From Desulfuromonadaceae bacterium (GTDB taxonomy: Bacteria > Desulfobacterota > Desulfuromonadia > Geobacterales > Pseudopelobacteraceae), in assembly GCA_028712075.1 (NCBI GenBank), contig JAQTQX010000012.1:62001-126000 (forward strand): a DNA stretch of 64,000 nt, read 5' to 3'. The notes under the pieces were generated by a model, which saw only the letters and a list, made by a program, of their open reading frames with translations, made no database searches and was not told the origin of the DNA. A program made the translations under genes and the position numbers. This document shows positions 16,734 through 26,744 of the stretch, piece by piece (position 1 is the stretch's first letter; every line of letters begins with the position of its first letter).

Positions 16734-18572
16734 CTAGTAGAGCCCCTTTCTGATCTGGTAGAGATCTTCGATATCCAGATCGTTCTTCTCATAATATTCG
16801 CGTTCCAGTTCCTCAACGTAAAACCGGTCAAGCCCCGAGTTCTCGAGAAAATCCTCGCGCAAGCCGACGTTGCGTTCTGCAATGATTTGCGGCAACAGTG
16901 AATGCAGGTACATCGCCTCTTTGTTAATGGTGAACACCGTCTCGTTGAAGAGGCGGTCCGGGATGTCGGCGTTGATATATTTCTTGGTCTTCAGCTCTTC
17001 AACAACTTCCCGGCGCAGTGCTTCCTTATCCGCCTTGGTTGAAAACCGGGAGTAGAAATTCCGGATACGGTCGCGGGCATGCTCGAGCAGAACAATTGAA
17101 ATGCGCTCTTCCTGGTCAATGCCGATCAATTCCTGATGAAGCTCCTCGATGGTAAAACGGTTCGCTTCAATTACCGCCAGACCATCCATAAGAGCCCTAA
17201 CTTTTCTCCTGCCGAAATTGCCGAGATAGGTGTTGGCAAACAGCTCCCTGATAAACAGCGCATGAAAACAGTTCGGGTGGAGATTATCGAAAGCGGCCTT
17301 ATGCTCCATCAGACTGCGCAGCATCTCTTCGCTGACCCGGACGTTTTCCATGAATGCCAACTGATTTATCAGATTTGAAACCGTGTCGAAACGATCAAGA
17401 TACGTGATGACATACGAAAAACCATCCATAAGGGAAGAATCGGCCCCGTCGCGGATTTTCTCATCGCAGGCCCTGCTGGCATCGAGCATCAATTGGTCAA
17501 AACCATGATCCCGATTCTCCATCGCCATTTTTTTGGCCAGAATCAGCTTCAGCATGTCATCACGGTCAATGTGGCTCTCTATCTGCATCTCCCGGAAAAA
17601 GATCCCCTCCAGAATTTCCCGGGTTTCAGCAATATAGTAACTTTCCTGATCATGCTTGAGATTGCGCCCGTTCTTTAACATTTCATCCAGAGTATAAAAC
17701 AGCGCACCCGGAATTTTATTGCGTACAGAAAGTGTCTTCAGGCGGGTCAGGCGGGCATTGTCAATGTTGCTGATTTCACCCTTGCTGTTGCACGTCAGGA
17801 GTATATTGCGGTACTCGTCAACAATGCGCTTGTTGGCCGGACTGCGATACATGGAGTCGATCCTGATTCGCTCCTGCTGGTAACGGTCAATATTATGGGC
17901 TGTTGCAACGGCAACCAACCGGTTGAAATCATCATCGGATATTTTTTTGTTTCTGAAGTAGTAACTGCGGAACAGATCACGGTATTCCCGATGATAGCGG
18001 TTAACCAGCTTGATCACAAACAGCTGGGCAGAATCATCGTTCAACAACGGGAAAAATTCGGAAATGAGAACATCGTCGCGTTCATCACCGACCGCAGCAG
18101 AACGCTTTATATTTTTACCGAGCCGCCTGACCAACTCTTTTTGCTGGCTTTTTACCGAGCGGGACAACAGAGGCGAATTAACAAAGAAGAAATAATTACA
18201 GACCGCATTCCCTTCAAAGAAAATTGTGTCATACGTTTCTTCCCCGGACGTCTCTTCGCTGAAGCTGACCGAACCGGCAGCATTCGCGTGCGCTCCATAC
18301 ATGACAAGACGATTGATGATTTCCGGTTTGGCAAGATCGGCAGAGGGCTGATCGACTCCGAACATGTATTCGCAGAAATACCCGCCATTGCCATGGTAGC
18401 GAATACCTGCCGGCGAGATGATCATTTCGTTGCCCGGGGAAAAGATGCGTAACTGGTCATCGTCTTGAACAATATTGAAAAAAAACCGCTGGTAGGCATC
18501 GTTGCCGACTACTGTGACAAAATACTCGGTATGGTCTCCAACCATGCCATGTAACCGAATGTCCTTGGGCAT
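16734..18572 (-). CDS. Unknown 612-residue protein, probably cytoplasmic
   Basis: I do not recognise a domain. The protein has no signal peptide or membrane segment. The N-terminal 150 residues are rich in aromatic beta-like sequence (FFFNIVQDDDQLRIF, YDTIFFEGNAVCNYFFF). The remainder is long and strongly charged, with many predicted helices and runs such as RRLGKNIKRSA and ERISIVLLEHARDRIRNF. It ends in an acidic ELEREYYEKNDLDIEDLYQIRKG. The start is the ATG at 18572, six bases after AGGAG. It lies 111 bases upstream of the flgM-like gene in the same direction. It may be one of the conserved hypothetical families of the Desulfuromonadia. Confidence 0.75.
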   Translation of the reverse strand: MPKDIRLHGMVGDHTEYFVTVVGNDAYQRFFFNIVQDDDQLRIFSPGNEMIISPAGIRYHGNGGYFCEYMFGVDQPSADLAKPEIINRLVMYGAHANAAGSVSFSEETSGEETYDTIFFEGNAVCNYFFFVNSPLLSRSVKSQQKELVRRLGKNIKRSAAVGDERDDVLISEFFPLLNDDSAQLFVIKLVNRYHREYRDLFRSYYFRNKKISDDDFNRLVAVATAHNIDRYQQERIRIDSMYRSPANKRIVDEYRNILLTCNSKGEISNIDNARLTRLKTLSVRNKIPGALFYTLDEMLKNGRNLKHDQESYYIAETREILEGIFFREMQIESHIDRDDMLKLILAKKMAMENRDHGFDQLMLDASRACDEKIRDGADSSLMDGFSYVITYLDRFDTVSNLINQLAFMENVRVSEEMLRSLMEHKAAFDNLHPNCFHALFIRELFANTYLGNFGRRKVRALMDGLAVIEANRFTIEELHQELIGIDQEERISIVLLEHARDRIRNFYSRFSTKADKEALRREVVEELKTKKYINADIPDRLFNETVFTINKEAMYLHSLLPQIIAERNVGLREDFLENSGLDRFYVEELEREYYEKNDLDIEDLYQIRKGLY

Positions 18573-18599
18573 CACCTTCTCCTGATACAGGGTCAGAAA

Positions 18600-19358
18600 T
18601 TACTGCAGATCGAATTCCATGCCATCATACGCCAGTTCAACGCCACGTGGCAGCTTATCTTGCTCAGAATATGCAATTTCATGAGTAAGATGGGTAAGCA
18701 CTGTGCGGGGGGCTTTTAGCAGCCGGGACACAGCAATCGCTCCCGGAATATTAAAATGAAACGGGTGCTCCGACCAGCGCAGGCCATCAATTATCAGCAG
18801 GTCGAGCCCCTGCAGCAATTGCAGCGACGCTTCGGGAATGGCGCTGCAATCCGTCAGATAGGCAAAGTTGCCGACCCGATAGCCATACGAAAACGATTTG
18901 CCATGGAGCAGAAGAACAGGAATTATTGTCTGCCCGAACAGTTCAAACGGAGCGCTGACTTCCTGAGCCGTCAGAAGCGGCGGATAGCCGGAATTGTCAT
19001 GCTCGTTGAATATGTATCCGAAGCCGTTCTGCAAGATGTCAAGCGTTGCCCGGGATGCAAAGCAGGGGATAATCTCTTTATGGATGAAATGAAAACCACG
19101 CAAGTCATCTATGCCATTTACGTGGTCGGCATGGGCATGGCTGAAGAGGACTGCATCTACGCGGCGGAGCTGCGCTCTCAGTACCTGCATGCGCAAATCG
19201 GTAGACGTGTCGATCAGAACCGTGTGTCCGCTGTATGTCATAAGCAGAGAGGCGCGGGTGCGTTTATCACGCGTATCATCAGAAGTGCAAACCGGGCAGT
19301 GGCAGCCCACCATCGGCACACCTGTCGATGTTCCGCACCCAAGAATAGTAATGTGCAT
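18600..19358 (-). CDS. PhnP-like metallo-beta-lactamase-fold hydrolase
   Basis: The protein has the MBL-fold zinc motif SHAHADH and the N-terminal GCGTSTGVPMVGCHCPVC, a cysteine site shared with PhnP-type phosphodiesterases. It also has a YLTDCSAIP segment and a late LTHLTHEI histidine motif. PhnP opens the ribose cyclic phosphate made by C-P lyase, so this protein could supply that step, although it lies about 5.5 kb upstream of the phn operon and is not part of it. MBL proteins of this subgroup have other functions too. I prefer the ATG at 19358 over an in-frame TTG three codons earlier, though the ribosome site is weak. It ends 28 bases upstream of the unknown gene's start. Confidence 0.75.
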   Translation of the reverse strand: MHITILGCGTSTGVPMVGCHCPVCTSDDTRDKRTRASLLMTYSGHTVLIDTSTDLRMQVLRAQLRRVDAVLFSHAHADHVNGIDDLRGFHFIHKEIIPCFASRATLDILQNGFGYIFNEHDNSGYPPLLTAQEVSAPFELFGQTIIPVLLLHGKSFSYGYRVGNFAYLTDCSAIPEASLQLLQGLDLLIIDGLRWSEHPFHFNIPGAIAVSRLLKAPRTVLTHLTHEIAYSEQDKLPRGVELAYDGMEFDLQ

Positions 19359-19453
19359 GCCGGCCAACTTTCTCTTAAGTAGCCAAAAAATACCAGAATC
19401 GGATCAGGTCGGCAAGGCTGATTTCAATTCAAATATTTCGAGTGAGTACAGCT

Positions 19454-20707
19454 TCATCGTGCCATATCAACCAGCAGCATGACGTTCAGTCCTATGACAA
19501 TCGCGCCGGTTATCCAGAGGACCGCCGCTCCCAGCAACCTGTTGGCATATACTCCCATGACCGTGCGAGATGAGGTCAACAGGATCAGCGGAATGATGGT
19601 CAGCGGGAGTTGCAGGGAGAGCGCTATCTGACTCCAGAGGATTCCTGTAAACGGGTCGGGCAACAGGAAAATGGCGATCAGAGCCCCCAGGAGAGTTACG
19701 ACTATGCCCGTCCGGGAATGTGCATCATTGATGTCGAATGGTTCGATAAAAATGCCCGCAAAAACGCTGCCACCGGCCATGGCAGCAGTCACGGATGAAG
19801 AAAGCCCCGCAAAGAGCAGGCCGAACGCAAAAACTGTAGCAGATGCCTTGCCGAAGAGCGGCTCAAGAGTCATAGTGACCTGTGGCAGATCGGTCACCAC
19901 AATCCCCTTATTGTAAAAAACGGCAGCGGCCATGATGATCATGGCGCTGTTGATGGCCCAGCCGGCCCCCATCCCGGTCAATGTATCAAAAAACTCATAT
20001 TTGAGCTGTTTTTTGATCACGTCATCACCCTGTTCGTTCCACTGGCGGCTCTGAATGACCTCCGAGTGCAAAAAAATGTTGTGCGGCATAACCACAGCAC
20101 CCAAAACCCCCATGATAACGGTCATTGCTCCGAGCGGAATTGACGGAGTGACCCAGCCGGAAAAGGACTGGACCCATGATACATCGGCCAGCCATATTTC
20201 AAAGACGAATGCCAGGCCGATCAGGGAGACAAATCCCATGATCCACTTTTCCAGTCGTTGGTAGTTTTTTGAATAAAGCATCCAGACTGAGAAAACAGCC
20301 GAAAAAACGGCACCGACCAGCAGAGGAAGGCCGGTTAGCATATTCAGTCCAATTGCCGCACCCAACAGTTCGGCAAGAGCGGTGGCGGCACAGGCCAGCA
20401 TGGCACTGCCAAGCATCAAAATCCGCAGCCATGGTTTGAAGAATTTTGATGCCGCCTCGGAAAGGCACAACCCGGTGACGATGCCGAGATGGGCGGCATT
20501 ATGCTGTACAACAATCAATATTACGGTGGAAAGGGTGACGACCCAGAGAAGGCTATAGCCAAATTGGGAACCGGCTGCCACGTTGGTGACCCAGTTGCCG
20601 GGATCGATGAAACCGACTGTAACAAAAAAACCGGGACCGATATAGCGGAACAGTTCCAGGGAAGCAAGGCGCGAGGCCTGCTTGCCGATGTGGGAGAGCC
20701 AGTTCAT
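19454..20707 (-). CDS. Nramp-family divalent metal cation transporter
   Basis: The 417-residue inner-membrane protein has about eleven membrane segments. The two metal-binding motifs are intact: DPGN in GFIDPGNWVTN (first segment) and MPHN in VMPHNIFLHSEV (sixth segment). The methionine in the second motif is the hallmark of transporters for manganese, iron and similar transition metals rather than magnesium. It most resembles the bacterial MntH group, but no MntR or Fur box is evident upstream. It probably imports Mn2+ or Fe2+ with protons. Confidence 0.9.
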   Translation of the reverse strand: MNWLSHIGKQASRLASLELFRYIGPGFFVTVGFIDPGNWVTNVAAGSQFGYSLLWVVTLSTVILIVVQHNAAHLGIVTGLCLSEAASKFFKPWLRILMLGSAMLACAATALAELLGAAIGLNMLTGLPLLVGAVFSAVFSVWMLYSKNYQRLEKWIMGFVSLIGLAFVFEIWLADVSWVQSFSGWVTPSIPLGAMTVIMGVLGAVVMPHNIFLHSEVIQSRQWNEQGDDVIKKQLKYEFFDTLTGMGAGWAINSAMIIMAAAVFYNKGIVVTDLPQVTMTLEPLFGKASATVFAFGLLFAGLSSSVTAAMAGGSVFAGIFIEPFDINDAHSRTGIVVTLLGALIAIFLLPDPFTGILWSQIALSLQLPLTIIPLILLTSSRTVMGVYANRLLGAAVLWITGAIVIGLNVMLLVDMAR

Positions 20708-20827
20708 GGAGTTTTGCTCCTCACCCGCTCTTCACCCACCTTCTTGCCAATGGAGAAAGAAATCCTTTTATCCTTTCTCTCGCCGGCAGAACGTGCCTCG
20801 GCAGAGCGAACTAGGAGGCAAAAATAA

Positions 20828-21355
20828 TTAGTCGTTGATATACTGCAGTGCATACTTCACATAATTATCGGCCGATTTTGGGAGCCATGCGATCTCTTCC
20901 TGCGTAAGATCCCGTTTGTAGCGGGCTGGCGAGCCGACCCACAGGGTATGCGGCGGGATAATCGTTCCCTCCGTCACCAGTGCCCGCGCTCCAACTAACG
21001 CCCCCTCCCCCACAACAGCATGGTCCATCACCATCGCCTGCATGCCGATAAAGCAGCCATTTTTCAGAGTGCAGCCGTGCAGGGTAACACTATGGCCGAT
21101 GGTGACGTCGTCACCAATAATCAGCGGCGCACCAGGATCATCGGCGTGCTTTTTGTGGGTGACGTGCAGCATGGAGAGATCCTGCACGTTGCTGCGTGCG
21201 CCGATGCGAATATGGTTGACGTCGCCACGGAGGACACAATTGTACCAAACACTGGCCTGTTCTCCGATCTCGACATCACCTATTATGACGGCAGTCTCTG
21301 CTATGAATGCGCTTGACTCAATAGTTGGTGTGATGCCCTGAAAAGCTTTGATCAT
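20828..21355 (-). CDS. Gamma-class carbonic anhydrase family protein
   Basis: This 175-residue left-handed beta-helix protein shows hexapeptide repeats and the metal and active-site pattern VWYNCVLRGDVNHIRIG, NVQDLSMLHV and GHSVTLHGC. The histidines in LHV, GHS and LHG are those of the gamma-carbonic anhydrase zinc or iron site. The ATG at 21355 has AAGGA upstream; an earlier in-frame start is unlikely. It is divergent from dapF. Members are often called YrdA or PaaY; true carbonic anhydrase activity is not certain. Confidence 0.88.
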   Translation of the reverse strand: MIKAFQGITPTIESSAFIAETAVIIGDVEIGEQASVWYNCVLRGDVNHIRIGARSNVQDLSMLHVTHKKHADDPGAPLIIGDDVTIGHSVTLHGCTLKNGCFIGMQAMVMDHAVVGEGALVGARALVTEGTIIPPHTLWVGSPARYKRDLTQEEIAWLPKSADNYVKYALQYIND

Positions 21356-21525
21356 AGTGTCATCCTTTGAATAAGTAGTAGAGGGGGCGGAGTATAACCG
21401 CTTGGCAGTAACTTGGCAATCGTAGCGATTGAGCGGTTCGAAACAGAAGATTAAACTACTTGTTGCCATGCGCTATTTTTGCTATGTTGCCTAGTCAATT
21501 TTAACCGGTGAAGGGATAGAATACG

Positions 21526-22362
21526 ATGAAATTTACCAAAATGCAGGGTGCTGGAAATGACTACGTGTATGTAAACTGTTTCGAGGAGACGGTCAACGAC
21601 CCGCAGCAAACGGCCATACAGGTTTCTAACCGGAACTTCGGCATCGGCTCGGATGGCCTGATTCTGATTATGCCCTCCAAGGTTGCTGACGTGCGGATGC
21701 GCATGTTCAACTCGGACGGTTCCGAATCGGAGATGTGCGGTAACGGCATCCGCTGCGTAGCAAAATACGCTTACGACCACGGCATTGTCGCTAAAACCGA
21801 AATCACCGCTGAAACCGGCGCCGGAATCCTGACGCTGCGGCTTTTTCCCGGAACTGACGGGAAAATCAGCAAGGTGCGGGTCAACATGGGGCCACCGAGA
21901 TTGACCCGTGCGGCAATACCCATGACTGGAGATCCGGCGGCCCGGGTTGTCGCAGAAGAGCTGAAAGTACTTGATAAAACCTTCAAAATCACCTGTGCGT
22001 CTATGGGTAATCCGCACTGTGTCATTTTTGTTGATGATGTGGCTTCCTTTCCCGTCGCAACATACGGGCCGCTGATTGAAAACGATGCGGTGTTCCCGCG
22101 TCGCACTAATGTTGAATTCACCCAGATCATCTCGCGCACCGAAATTCGTCAACGTACCTGGGAGCGGGGTGCCGGAGAAACACTGGCATGCGGTACCGGT
22201 TCCAGTGCGGTGACCGCCGCATGCGTGCTCAACGGGCTGACAGAGAAAAAAGTCATCAATCATTTATCCGGCGGCGATCTCGAAATGGAATGGGCTGATG
22301 ATGGCAACATTTATATGACCGGACCCGCAGTCGAGGTATTCAGCGGGGAAATCCCACTCTAA
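21526..22362 (+). CDS. dapF: DapF, diaminopimelate epimerase
   Basis: DapF converts LL- to meso-diaminopimelate for lysine and peptidoglycan synthesis. Both catalytic cysteines are in their signature contexts: [14 protein letters not shown] (near residue 71) and [15 protein letters not shown] (near residue 223). The N-terminal [12 protein letters not shown] and FGIGSDG are typical. At 278 residues it has standard length. GAAGGG lies upstream. gspC begins four bases after its stop, so dapF leads the operon that holds the type II secretion genes. Confidence 0.96.
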   Translation: MKFTKMQGAGNDYVYVNCFEETVNDPQQTAIQVSNRNFGIGSDGLILIMPSKVADVRMRMFNSDGSESEMCGNGIRCVAKYAYDHGIVAKTEITAETGAGILTLRLFPGTDGKISKVRVNMGPPRLTRAAIPMTGDPAARVVAEELKVLDKTFKITCASMGNPHCVIFVDDVASFPVATYGPLIENDAVFPRRTNVEFTQIISRTEIRQRTWERGAGETLACGTGSSAVTAACVLNGLTEKKVINHLSGGDLEMEWADDGNIYMTGPAVEVFSGEIPL

Positions 22363-22366
22363 CGCC

Positions 22367-23245
22367 ATGCCTCGAATCGTCACCATCATAAATATTCTGC
22401 TGGGCGTCATCATTATTGCGCTGCTGGCAGCGATTAGCACCGGGTACATGGCCACACGCCTTGGCAAGGCATTTCCGCCAAAGGGCAATTCTGCCGCTCC
22501 CATGCCTAACTCATCCTCGCGCACCGAACAGCTCATGTTCTACGCACCGATCCTGACAAACGGCCTGTTCGGAAAAGCGACTCAGGGGCCGCTAACCGCT
22601 CTCACTACGGCACCTGCTGCCGGGCAAGCCGCACCGGTAACTGCGCCGGCGGAACTCCTGCTGTTGGGCACTGCGGTCGGATCATTCCGTGAAACGTTCG
22701 CCCTGGTACGCCATAAGGCAAAACAGGAAGAACGGGTATTCCGGCTCGGTGATATGGTTTTTGATGCCGGACGCCTCGTGGAAGTCGGCAGGGAAAAAGC
22801 ATTTATCGTGGTTAACGACAAGAAGGTGGAGCTGTTGACACCCCTGTCGCCACCCTCCTCTGCCCCGACCGAACAGGCGGCCCCCGCAGCTCCGCAGCAC
22901 GGCAGTCCTGTATCACGCACGGGAGCGGGAAGTTTTGTTATAGACCAGCGGGCACTTAACGCGACGCTCGACAATCCGGCCCAGGCGATGACTGATGCCC
23001 GCCTGCTGCCCAGTCAGAAAGATGGAAAGGTGGAAGGGTTCAGGGCTTCCGAAGTGAAGCCGACCGGGCTGTTTGCGATGATTGGCATAAAAAACGGCGA
23101 TGTTTTGCTGCGACTGAACGACTTCCCGATGGATTCACCTGACAAGGCGCTGCAGTCTTTCATCGCCCTCAAAGGGCAAAGCCAGTTGAAGCTTGACCTG
23201 ATCCGTGATGGACAGCCGCAGACATTCAATTACGACATCAGGTGA
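22367..23245 (+). CDS. gspC: GspC, type II secretion inner-membrane component
   Basis: The 292-residue protein has one N-terminal membrane segment (INILLGVIIIALLAAIS). A Pro/Ala-rich linker and a homology region (LLLGTAVGSFRETFALV, RVFRLGDMVFDAGRL) follow, and the protein ends in a PDZ-like domain (FAMIGIKNGDVLLRLNDFPM). GspC links the inner-membrane platform to the GspD secretin. The next gene, gspD, starts just downstream. Confidence 0.88.
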   Translation: MPRIVTIINILLGVIIIALLAAISTGYMATRLGKAFPPKGNSAAPMPNSSSRTEQLMFYAPILTNGLFGKATQGPLTALTTAPAAGQAAPVTAPAELLLLGTAVGSFRETFALVRHKAKQEERVFRLGDMVFDAGRLVEVGREKAFIVVNDKKVELLTPLSPPSSAPTEQAAPAAPQHGSPVSRTGAGSFVIDQRALNATLDNPAQAMTDARLLPSQKDGKVEGFRASEVKPTGLFAMIGIKNGDVLLRLNDFPMDSPDKALQSFIALKGQSQLKLDLIRDGQPQTFNYDIR

Positions 23246-23289
23246 TGTTGAAGACCAACGTATTATTTTGCAGCAATCTGGAGGCATAC

Positions 23290-25173
23290 TTGACACGACA
23301 CGTTCTAACCACCCTGTGCGCCGTTGTTCTGATGGGGGCGCTCTTGACCCAGCCCGCTTTCGCTGGAAGCAAAGGCGTTGTGCTGAACTTTAACGAAGTT
23401 GACATATCCACGATGGTCAAATTCATCAGTGACCTGACCGGGAAGAACTTTATTCTCGATGACCGGGTTAAAGGGAAAATATCGGTGTATTCCCCCTCCA
23501 AGCTTTCGATTGACGAAGCATACAACGTGTTTATCTCCGTGTTGGAGCTGAAGGGTTTTGTAGTTGTGCAAAGCGGCAGTGTTGCCAAGATAGTTCCCGG
23601 CACTTCCGCCAAACAGTCGGGATTCAAACTACTGCCGCAGGGGGAACAGGCTCCGGTTAACGAAAGCTACATCGCTCAGGTGACCAAGCTTGAATATATC
23701 ACTGCCCAGGAGGCGGTGGCTTTTCTGCAGCCGATGATTTCCAAGGATGGTCACATCTCGCCATTCGGACCGGGAAACCTGCTTCTGATAGTGGACTCTT
23801 CACTTAACATCCGCAAATTGCACGAAATTCTCCAGACAATTGACACGGCCCGTTCCAGAGAGGGGCTTGAAATTATCTACCTTAAAAACGCATCTGCTGA
23901 AAGCACCGCTACAATCATACAGCAGTGGCTCAATGGGTCTGATGGCAAGCCAGGTGGTCAACCTGTAGCTCGGGGAGCTGGCGGTAGCAGTACGAACGTG
24001 CTCGCAGATAAACGTCTCAATGCCCTGCTGATCTTCGGCAATGAAACAACCAAGAAAGATATTCGCGAGTTGGTTGTCAAGCTGGATGTCGCGCCCCCCG
24101 AAGCAAGCAGCAAGGTAAACGTATATTATCTGGAAAACACCGATGCGGTGGAGATGGCAAAAGTGATGGATGGAGTTGTGAAGGGGATAACTGCTCCACC
24201 CGGCGCAGCGGTGCCACATGCCTCCGCTCTGGATAGCGGCAAAATCACGATCACCCCTGATAAGGCGTCAAATGCATTGGTTATTATGGCAACTCCCACT
24301 GATTATACAAACCTGGCCCAGGTCATAAAAAAACTAGACCGCCGGAGCAAGCAGGTGTTTGTTCAAGTGCTGATTGCCGAAGTATCACTTGATAAATCCA
24401 CGGAATTTGGTTTGCAAACAGGTGCAATCGGTGGAGGTTCCCCCAACGGCAACCTGACGCTGGCCGGTATGTACGATCCGCTTGGGACGCTGGGCACCAT
24501 CGGCAGCATTATTGCTGCGGGCGGCGCGCTGTCGCCTGACGTTACCGCCAGCCCGGTCAATGTAACGGCGGTCCTCAAGGCGCTTGACAAGAACGGTTTA
24601 TTGAACATCCTCTCCACGCCAAATATCCTGACGTCCGACAACAAGGAAGCTGAAATCAATGTCGGTGAAAACGTACCATTCCAGGGATCTGCCACCCAGA
24701 GTACCATCGGAACGACAACCTCAGTAGAGCGGAAGGACATCGGTATCAACCTGAAAATCAAGCCTCAAATCAGCGAGGGTGATTATATCCGCATGGATAT
24801 CAACCAGGAAATTTCTGCAGTCAAAGACAGCAAAGGACAGGCAATTGACCTGATTACCACCAAACGCTCGGCAAAAACCAGCGTTGTGGTAAAGGACAAG
24901 GAAACGGTTGTCATCGGCGGTCTGATTCAGGATTCCGAGGAAGAAACCATCAGTAAAGTTCCGCTGCTCGGCGATATTCCGCTGCTCGGCTGGCTGTTCA
25001 AGTCAAAAGCAAAAACACGCAAAAAGACTAACCTGATGATCATGCTAACCCCACATATCGTCAGGGATGCCGCTGATCTCGCCGAAATGACCCGCACCCA
25101 ACGCCAATCGTTCGGTGAATCGACGAAAAGCAAGGATGCTGTTGACGTAAATAAAGAGATTTCCGGGAAATGA
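23290..25173 (+). CDS. gspD: GspD, type II secretion outer-membrane secretin
   Basis: The most likely start is the TTG at 23290, five bases after a perfect GGAGG; it gives a clean signal peptide (TRHVLTTLCAVVLMGALLTQPAFAG). A GTG at 23242 would add 16 odd residues. The N domains (VDISTMVKFISDLTGKNFIL) and the repeated N1-N3 modules come first. The secretin domain follows, with VQVLIAEVSLDKSTEFGLQ, NVGENVPFQ and VVIGGLIQDS plus VPLLGDIPLLGWLF near the end. The 627-residue product forms the channel for folded substrates. It overlaps gspE by ATGA. Confidence 0.93.
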   Translation: MTRHVLTTLCAVVLMGALLTQPAFAGSKGVVLNFNEVDISTMVKFISDLTGKNFILDDRVKGKISVYSPSKLSIDEAYNVFISVLELKGFVVVQSGSVAKIVPGTSAKQSGFKLLPQGEQAPVNESYIAQVTKLEYITAQEAVAFLQPMISKDGHISPFGPGNLLLIVDSSLNIRKLHEILQTIDTARSREGLEIIYLKNASAESTATIIQQWLNGSDGKPGGQPVARGAGGSSTNVLADKRLNALLIFGNETTKKDIRELVVKLDVAPPEASSKVNVYYLENTDAVEMAKVMDGVVKGITAPPGAAVPHASALDSGKITITPDKASNALVIMATPTDYTNLAQVIKKLDRRSKQVFVQVLIAEVSLDKSTEFGLQTGAIGGGSPNGNLTLAGMYDPLGTLGTIGSIIAAGGALSPDVTASPVNVTAVLKALDKNGLLNILSTPNILTSDNKEAEINVGENVPFQGSATQSTIGTTTSVERKDIGINLKIKPQISEGDYIRMDINQEISAVKDSKGQAIDLITTKRSAKTSVVVKDKETVVIGGLIQDSEEETISKVPLLGDIPLLGWLFKSKAKTRKKTNLMIMLTPHIVRDAADLAEMTRTQRQSFGESTKSKDAVDVNKEISGK

Positions 25174-26744
25174 GTGCCACGGTGAGCGCGCCTGATGATC
25201 TGGCTATAACAGCCGCCAGATTGGGGATACCATTCCAGAATGAGGTCAGGATTGAGGACGTTGACCCTGCGCTTCTGAACCTCCTGCCTCTCGTATTTTC
25301 CCGCGCCAATGCGATTCTGCCGCTTCGTGAAGTGGATGGTGCGGTCAGGGTTGCGGTGTCCGGAGCGACAGGAATGCTGCTGTTGGATGAACTGCGCCTG
25401 CTGTTCGGAAAACCGGTGGAAGCGGTGCTCATTCCTGCCCCGATTTTGTCTGAGGCCATTAACCACGTTTACGCAAGTATTTCAGGAACTGCCCGTGAAG
25501 TACTGCAGGAACTGCAGGGTGAAGACCTCTCCACCGTTGCTATCGAACTGAACAACCCGACTGATCTGCTTGATCTCTCCGATGAAGCCCCGGTTATCCG
25601 CCTGCTGAATTCGATACTCTCCGAAGCGGTCAAGGAACGGGTCAGCGACGTCCATATTGAACCGTATGAGCGCGATCTCTTGGTGCGCTTCCGCATTGAC
25701 GGCATTCTTTACGAAAAACTTTCCCCCCCGAAAATCATTCAGGACGCACTTCTCTCCCGCATCAAGATCATGGCCGGCCTCAACATCGCCGAGAAGCGGC
25801 TCCCGCAAGATGGACGTATCCGGGTGCTGGTCGCCGGACGCGATGTCGATATCCGCGTTTCGATCATCCCGACCTATTATGGTGAGCGGGCGGTACTTCG
25901 TTTGCTGGACAAGAAGAAAGGAATCCTCTCTCTGGCTGATATCGGCCTCGGGGAGCACGGCGTTCGGACGCTGGAGCAGATGCTGAACCGCACCAGCGGA
26001 ATCATTCTCGTAACCGGGCCGACCGGCAGTGGTAAATCGACGACGCTCTATGCCGCCCTGAACCGTGTTAATTCCAGTGAAAAAAACATCATCACCATTG
26101 AAGATCCAATCGAATACCAGATTCGGGGCATCGGCCAGATTCAGGTCAATCCGAAGATTGAGCTGACCTTTGCCAGTGGCCTTCGTTCCATTCTGCGTCA
26201 GGATCCCGACATTATTATGGTCGGTGAAATCCGCGATACCGAAACGGCAGAAATTGCCATCCAGGCCAGTTTGACCGGCCATCTGGTCCTTTCCACACTG
26301 CATACCAACGATGCGGCCACCGCCGTAACCCGTCTGGTCGATATGGGTATAGAGCCGTTCATGATCGCGTCATCACTGTCTGCGGTCGTTGCACAGCGCC
26401 TGGTGCGTATCATCTGCCCCCACTGCCGTGAAGAGTATCAGCCGGTGGAACAGTATGCCGGTGTCACACTGCCTGCCACGCTGTATCGAGGTCGAGGGTG
26501 TGATGCCTGCTTTGGACTTGGTACTTTAGGGCGAACCGCCATCTACGAGATCATGCCGGTTGACCAGGAACTTTGCTCCATGATTATTCGCCGTGCTCAC
26601 GCCGGAGAAATCAAGGAGTATGCGGTGGCACACGGTATGAAAACTCTGCGTGATGACGGAATTACCCGCGCTGCCGCCGGGATAACCACTATCGAAGAGG
26701 TTCTGCGCGTTACCCAGGACGATTATGCCGACGTTCCGCTATAA
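25170..26744 (+). CDS. gspE: GspE, type II secretion assembly ATPase
   Basis: The 524-residue ATPase has Walker A GPTGSGKSTTLYAAL, the Asp box EDPIEYQI, Walker B DIIMVGEIRDTETAE and the His box LVLSTLHTNDAA. The tetracysteine zinc loop (CPHC...CDAC) typical of GspE is present near residue 415. It starts in ATGA overlap with gspD and overlaps gspF by 20 bases. It powers pseudopilus assembly from the cytoplasm. Confidence 0.94.
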   Translation: MSATVSAPDDLAITAARLGIPFQNEVRIEDVDPALLNLLPLVFSRANAILPLREVDGAVRVAVSGATGMLLLDELRLLFGKPVEAVLIPAPILSEAINHVYASISGTAREVLQELQGEDLSTVAIELNNPTDLLDLSDEAPVIRLLNSILSEAVKERVSDVHIEPYERDLLVRFRIDGILYEKLSPPKIIQDALLSRIKIMAGLNIAEKRLPQDGRIRVLVAGRDVDIRVSIIPTYYGERAVLRLLDKKKGILSLADIGLGEHGVRTLEQMLNRTSGIILVTGPTGSGKSTTLYAALNRVNSSEKNIITIEDPIEYQIRGIGQIQVNPKIELTFASGLRSILRQDPDIIMVGEIRDTETAEIAIQASLTGHLVLSTLHTNDAATAVTRLVDMGIEPFMIASSLSAVVAQRLVRIICPHCREEYQPVEQYAGVTLPATLYRGRGCDACFGLGTLGRTAIYEIMPVDQELCSMIIRRAHAGEIKEYAVAHGMKTLRDDGITRAAAGITTIEEVLRVTQDDYADVPL

